A stretch of DNA of 64,000 nucleotides, from assembly GCF_000346465.2 (NCBI RefSeq), contig NC_034010.1:30281052-30345051 (forward strand), read 5' to 3'. Each line of letters starts with the position of its first letter. Position 1 is the stretch's first letter. The notes beneath the pieces were generated by a model. The model made no database searches. It saw only the letters and a program-made list of their open reading frames with translations, and was not told the DNA's origin. Positions 61,201-64,000 of the stretch are shown here, one piece after another. The DNA comes from Prunus persica (taxonomy: Eukaryota > Streptophyta > Magnoliopsida > Rosales > Rosaceae). The position numbers and the translations under genes were made by a program.

Positions 61201-64000
61201 TTACCGGTAAGTTATAGTGTAAAAGGCCTACATATCTGAGAACCCAACATCTTACCCGTAATTCGTGGAGTAAATATCTTATATATGTGAAAACACCGTA
61301 TCTTAACGGTAAGTTAAAGTATAAAATGCCTATATATCTGAGAACACAATATTTAATCTGTATTTTATGTTTTAAATAGTCAGTTTTTGTCAAAACACCA
61401 TATATTACCGGTAAGTTATAGTGTAAAAGGCCTATATATTTGAGAACCCAACATTTTACCCGTAAGTCGTGGAGTAAATAACATATTTACGTGAAAACAC
61501 CGTATCTTAACGGTAAGTTATAGTGTAACATGCCTAGATATCTGAGAACACAACATTTTGTCCGTATTTTATTTTGTAACTAGTCTATTTTTCTCAAAAC
61601 ACCATATCTTCCCGGTAAGTTATAGTGTAAAAGACCTATATATCTGAGAACACAACATCTTACTCGTAATTGATGGAGTAAATAACATATTTTTTTTAAA
61701 ACACTATATCTTACCGGTAAGTTATTGTGTAAAAGACATATATATATTACCACCCCAGATCTTCAACGTAATTCGTGGAGTAAAGAACTTATTTTTGTGA
61801 AAACACCGTATCTTAACAGTACGCTATAGTGTAAAAGGCCTATATATCTGAGAAGACAACATCTTACCTGTAATTGATGGAGTAAATAAATAATTTTTCT
61901 AAAACCACAATATCTTACCGGTAAGTTATAGTGTAAAAGACCTAGATAAATGAGAACCCTAGATCTTACCCGTAATTCGTGGAGTAAATAACTTATGTTT
62001 GTGAAAACACCGTATCTTAACAGTAAGTTATAGTGTAAAAGGCCTATATATCTGAGAACACAACATCTTACTCGTAATTGATGGAGTAAATAACTTATTT
62101 TTCTAAAAACACCATATCTTACCGGTAAGTTATAGTGTAAAAGACCTATATATATGAGAACCCCACATTTTGCACGTAATTGGTGGAGTAAATAACTTAT
62201 TTTTGTGAAAACACCATATCTTAACGGTAAGTTATAGTATACAATGGCTATATATCTGAGAACACAAGATTTTAACCGTATTTTATTTAGTAAATAGTTT
62301 GTTTTTCTAAAAACACCACATCTTACCGGTAAATTATAGTGTAAAAGGCCTATAGATCTGAGAACCCAACATCTAACCCGTAATTCGTGGAGTAAATAAC
62401 TTATTTATATGAAAACACCGTATCTTAACGGTAAGTTAAAGTATAAAATGCCTATATATCTGAGAACACAACATTTAATCTGTATTTTATTTTGTAAATA
62501 GTCTGTTTTTCTCAAAACAACATATATTACCGGTAAGTTATAGTGTAAAAGGCCTATATATTTGAGAACGCATCATCTTACCCGTAATTGATGGAGTAAA
62601 TAACTTATTTTTATGAAAACACCGTATCTTAACAGTAAGTTATAGTGTTAAAGGCCTATATATCTGAGAAAGCAACATCTTAACTGTAATTGATGGAGTA
62701 AAGAATTTATTTTTCTAAAAAGACCATATCTTACTGATAAGTTATGGTGTAAAAGTTCTATATATATGAGAACCCCACATCTTACCCCAAATTCGTGGAG
62801 TGAATAACTTATTTATGTGAAAACACCATATCTTAATGGTAAGTTATAGTATAAAATGCATATATATATGAGAACACAACATTTAACCCATATTTTATTT
62901 TGTAAATAGTCTGTTTTTCTCAAAACACCTTATCTTACCGGTAAGTTATTGTGTAAAAAGCCTATATATCTGATAACCCAACATCTTACCCGTAATTCGT
63001 GGAGTAAATAACTTATTTATGTGAAAAGACAGTATCCTAGCGGTAATTTATAGTATAAAATGCCTATATATCTGACAACACAACAATTTATCCTTGTTTT
63101 GTTGAGTAAATAGTCTGTTTTTCTAAAAACAGCATATCTTACCGGCAAGTTATAGTCTAAAAGGCATATATATATATATATGAGAACCCCACATCTTACC
63201 CCTAATTCGTAGAGTAAATAACTTATTTATGTGAAAACACCGTATCTTAACGGGAAGTTATAGTATAAAATGCCTATATATCAGAGAACACAACATTTTA
63301 TCCGTATTTTATTTTGTAAATAGTCTGTTTTTCTCAAAACACCATATCGTACCGGTAAGTTATAGTGTAAAAGGCCTATATATCTGAGAACGCAACATCT
63401 TACTCGTAATTAATGGAGTAAATAACTTATTTTTCTAAAAACAACATATCTTACCAGTAAGTTATGGTGTAAATGTTATATATATATGAGAACCCCACAT
63501 CTTACCCGTAATTCGTGGAGTAAAGAAATTATTTATATGAAAACACCACATCTTAACGGTAAGTTATAGTATAAAGTGCGTATATATCTGAGAACACAAT
63601 ATTTTATCCGTATTTTATTTAGTAAATAGTCTGTTTTTCTAAAAACACCATATCTTACCGGCAAGTTATAGTGTAAAAGGCCTACATATTTGAGAACCCA
63701 ACATCTTACCCGTAATTCGTGGAGTAAATAACTTATTTATGTGAAAACACCGTATCTTAACGGAAAGTTATAGTATAAAATGCCTATATATCTGAGAACA
63801 CAACATTTAATCTGTATTTTATTTTGTAAATAGTCTGTTTTTCTCAAAACACCATATCTTACCTGTAAGTTATAGTGTAAAAAGGCAAATATAACTGAGA
63901 ACCCAACATTTTACCCGTAATTCGCGGAGTAAATAACTTATTTATGTGAAAACACCGTATCTTAACGGTATGTTATAGTATAAAATGCCTATATATCTGA
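58271..64000. repeat. Satellite array: 51-bp monomers in 102-bp and 204-bp units
   Basis: From about 58271 to the window end the sequence is a tandem array. The basic period is 102 bp: successive GGTAAG motifs lie at 58401, 58503, 58605 and 58707. Each 102-bp unit splits into two 51-bp halves, one starting GGTAAGTTATAGT and the other CGTAATTCGTGGAGTAAATAA, which share about 65% of positions. In much of the array a second pair alternates (GGTAAGTTATAGTATAAAATG with CGTATTTTATTTTGTAAATAG), giving a 204-bp higher-order unit. Extra half-units (for example between 58707 and 58860) show that 51 bp is a real exchange unit. About 110 monomers are present, with roughly 80-95% identity within a type. 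The array runs past the window edge and has no protein-coding content. Confidence 0.95.

Noticed and set aside
59039..61393. Several minus-strand ORFs of 64-104 residues with a regular 34-residue repeat (KISYLLHELRVR type), at first sight like PPR or leucine-rich repeats
   Set aside because: They are satellite DNA read in frame: 51 and 102 are multiples of three, so frames stay open. No PPR signature, start context or gene structure is present.

Overview
The window is nuclear DNA of a eudicot plant. The genes carry many GT-AG introns, the protein families are plant-specific (a plastid sigma factor, a plastid maltose exporter), the introns and spacers are AT-rich, and plant transposons are abundant. 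A rosid, possibly Rosaceae, is my best guess from memory of similar repeats; nothing in the sequence proves it. Seven host genes are recognised, all on the + strand. In order they are the 3' part of a YAK1/DYRK kinase (1-7641), plastid sigma factor SIGA/SIG1 (12816-16186), maltose exporter MEX1 (17138-20630), a mitochondrial-type ribosomal protein uS5 (23427-28254), a folate-biopterin transporter family protein (41502-43768), DNA polymerase delta subunit 4 (44534-45892) and methionine aminopeptidase 2 (47533-57491). Exons were joined by hand. Reading frames close across every junction, and predicted lengths agree with what I remember of the Arabidopsis proteins. From memory, SIGA, uS5m and the folate-biopterin transporter are close neighbours on Arabidopsis chromosome 1 (At1g64860, At1g64880, At1g64890), so this looks like conserved microsynteny opened up by insertions. 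Between uS5m and the transporter lies a roughly 12-kb transposon block. A 5260-bp Mutator-like element (29181-34440) has terminal inverted repeats of about 275 bp, a perfect 9-bp target duplication and a decayed transposase. A 613-bp Cassandra-type TRIM with 5S-rRNA-like LTRs (29460-30072) is nested in it. Ninety bases further on is a young 6603-bp LTR element without gag or pol (34530-41132; 170-bp LTRs with 2 differences; AAAAA target duplication). It carries an intact coiled-coil ORF antisense to the element, many short hairpins, and an intronless G-protein gamma-subunit copy. Smaller insertions include two tRNA-derived SINEs, one in a MEX1 intron with a perfect 15-bp target duplication, a probable solo LTR upstream of SIGA, a hAT-type MITE in a MAP2 intron and a probable MITE near 21.7 kb. 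From about 58.27 kb to the window end there is only satellite DNA. It is built from 51-bp monomers arranged as 102-bp dimers and 204-bp higher-order units, with a recurring 12-bp palindrome (CTTACCGGTAAG). Other points of interest are a U12-type intron in YAK1, a relic exon duplication inside a uS5m intron, and site-II plus telo-box promoter elements upstream of uS5m.
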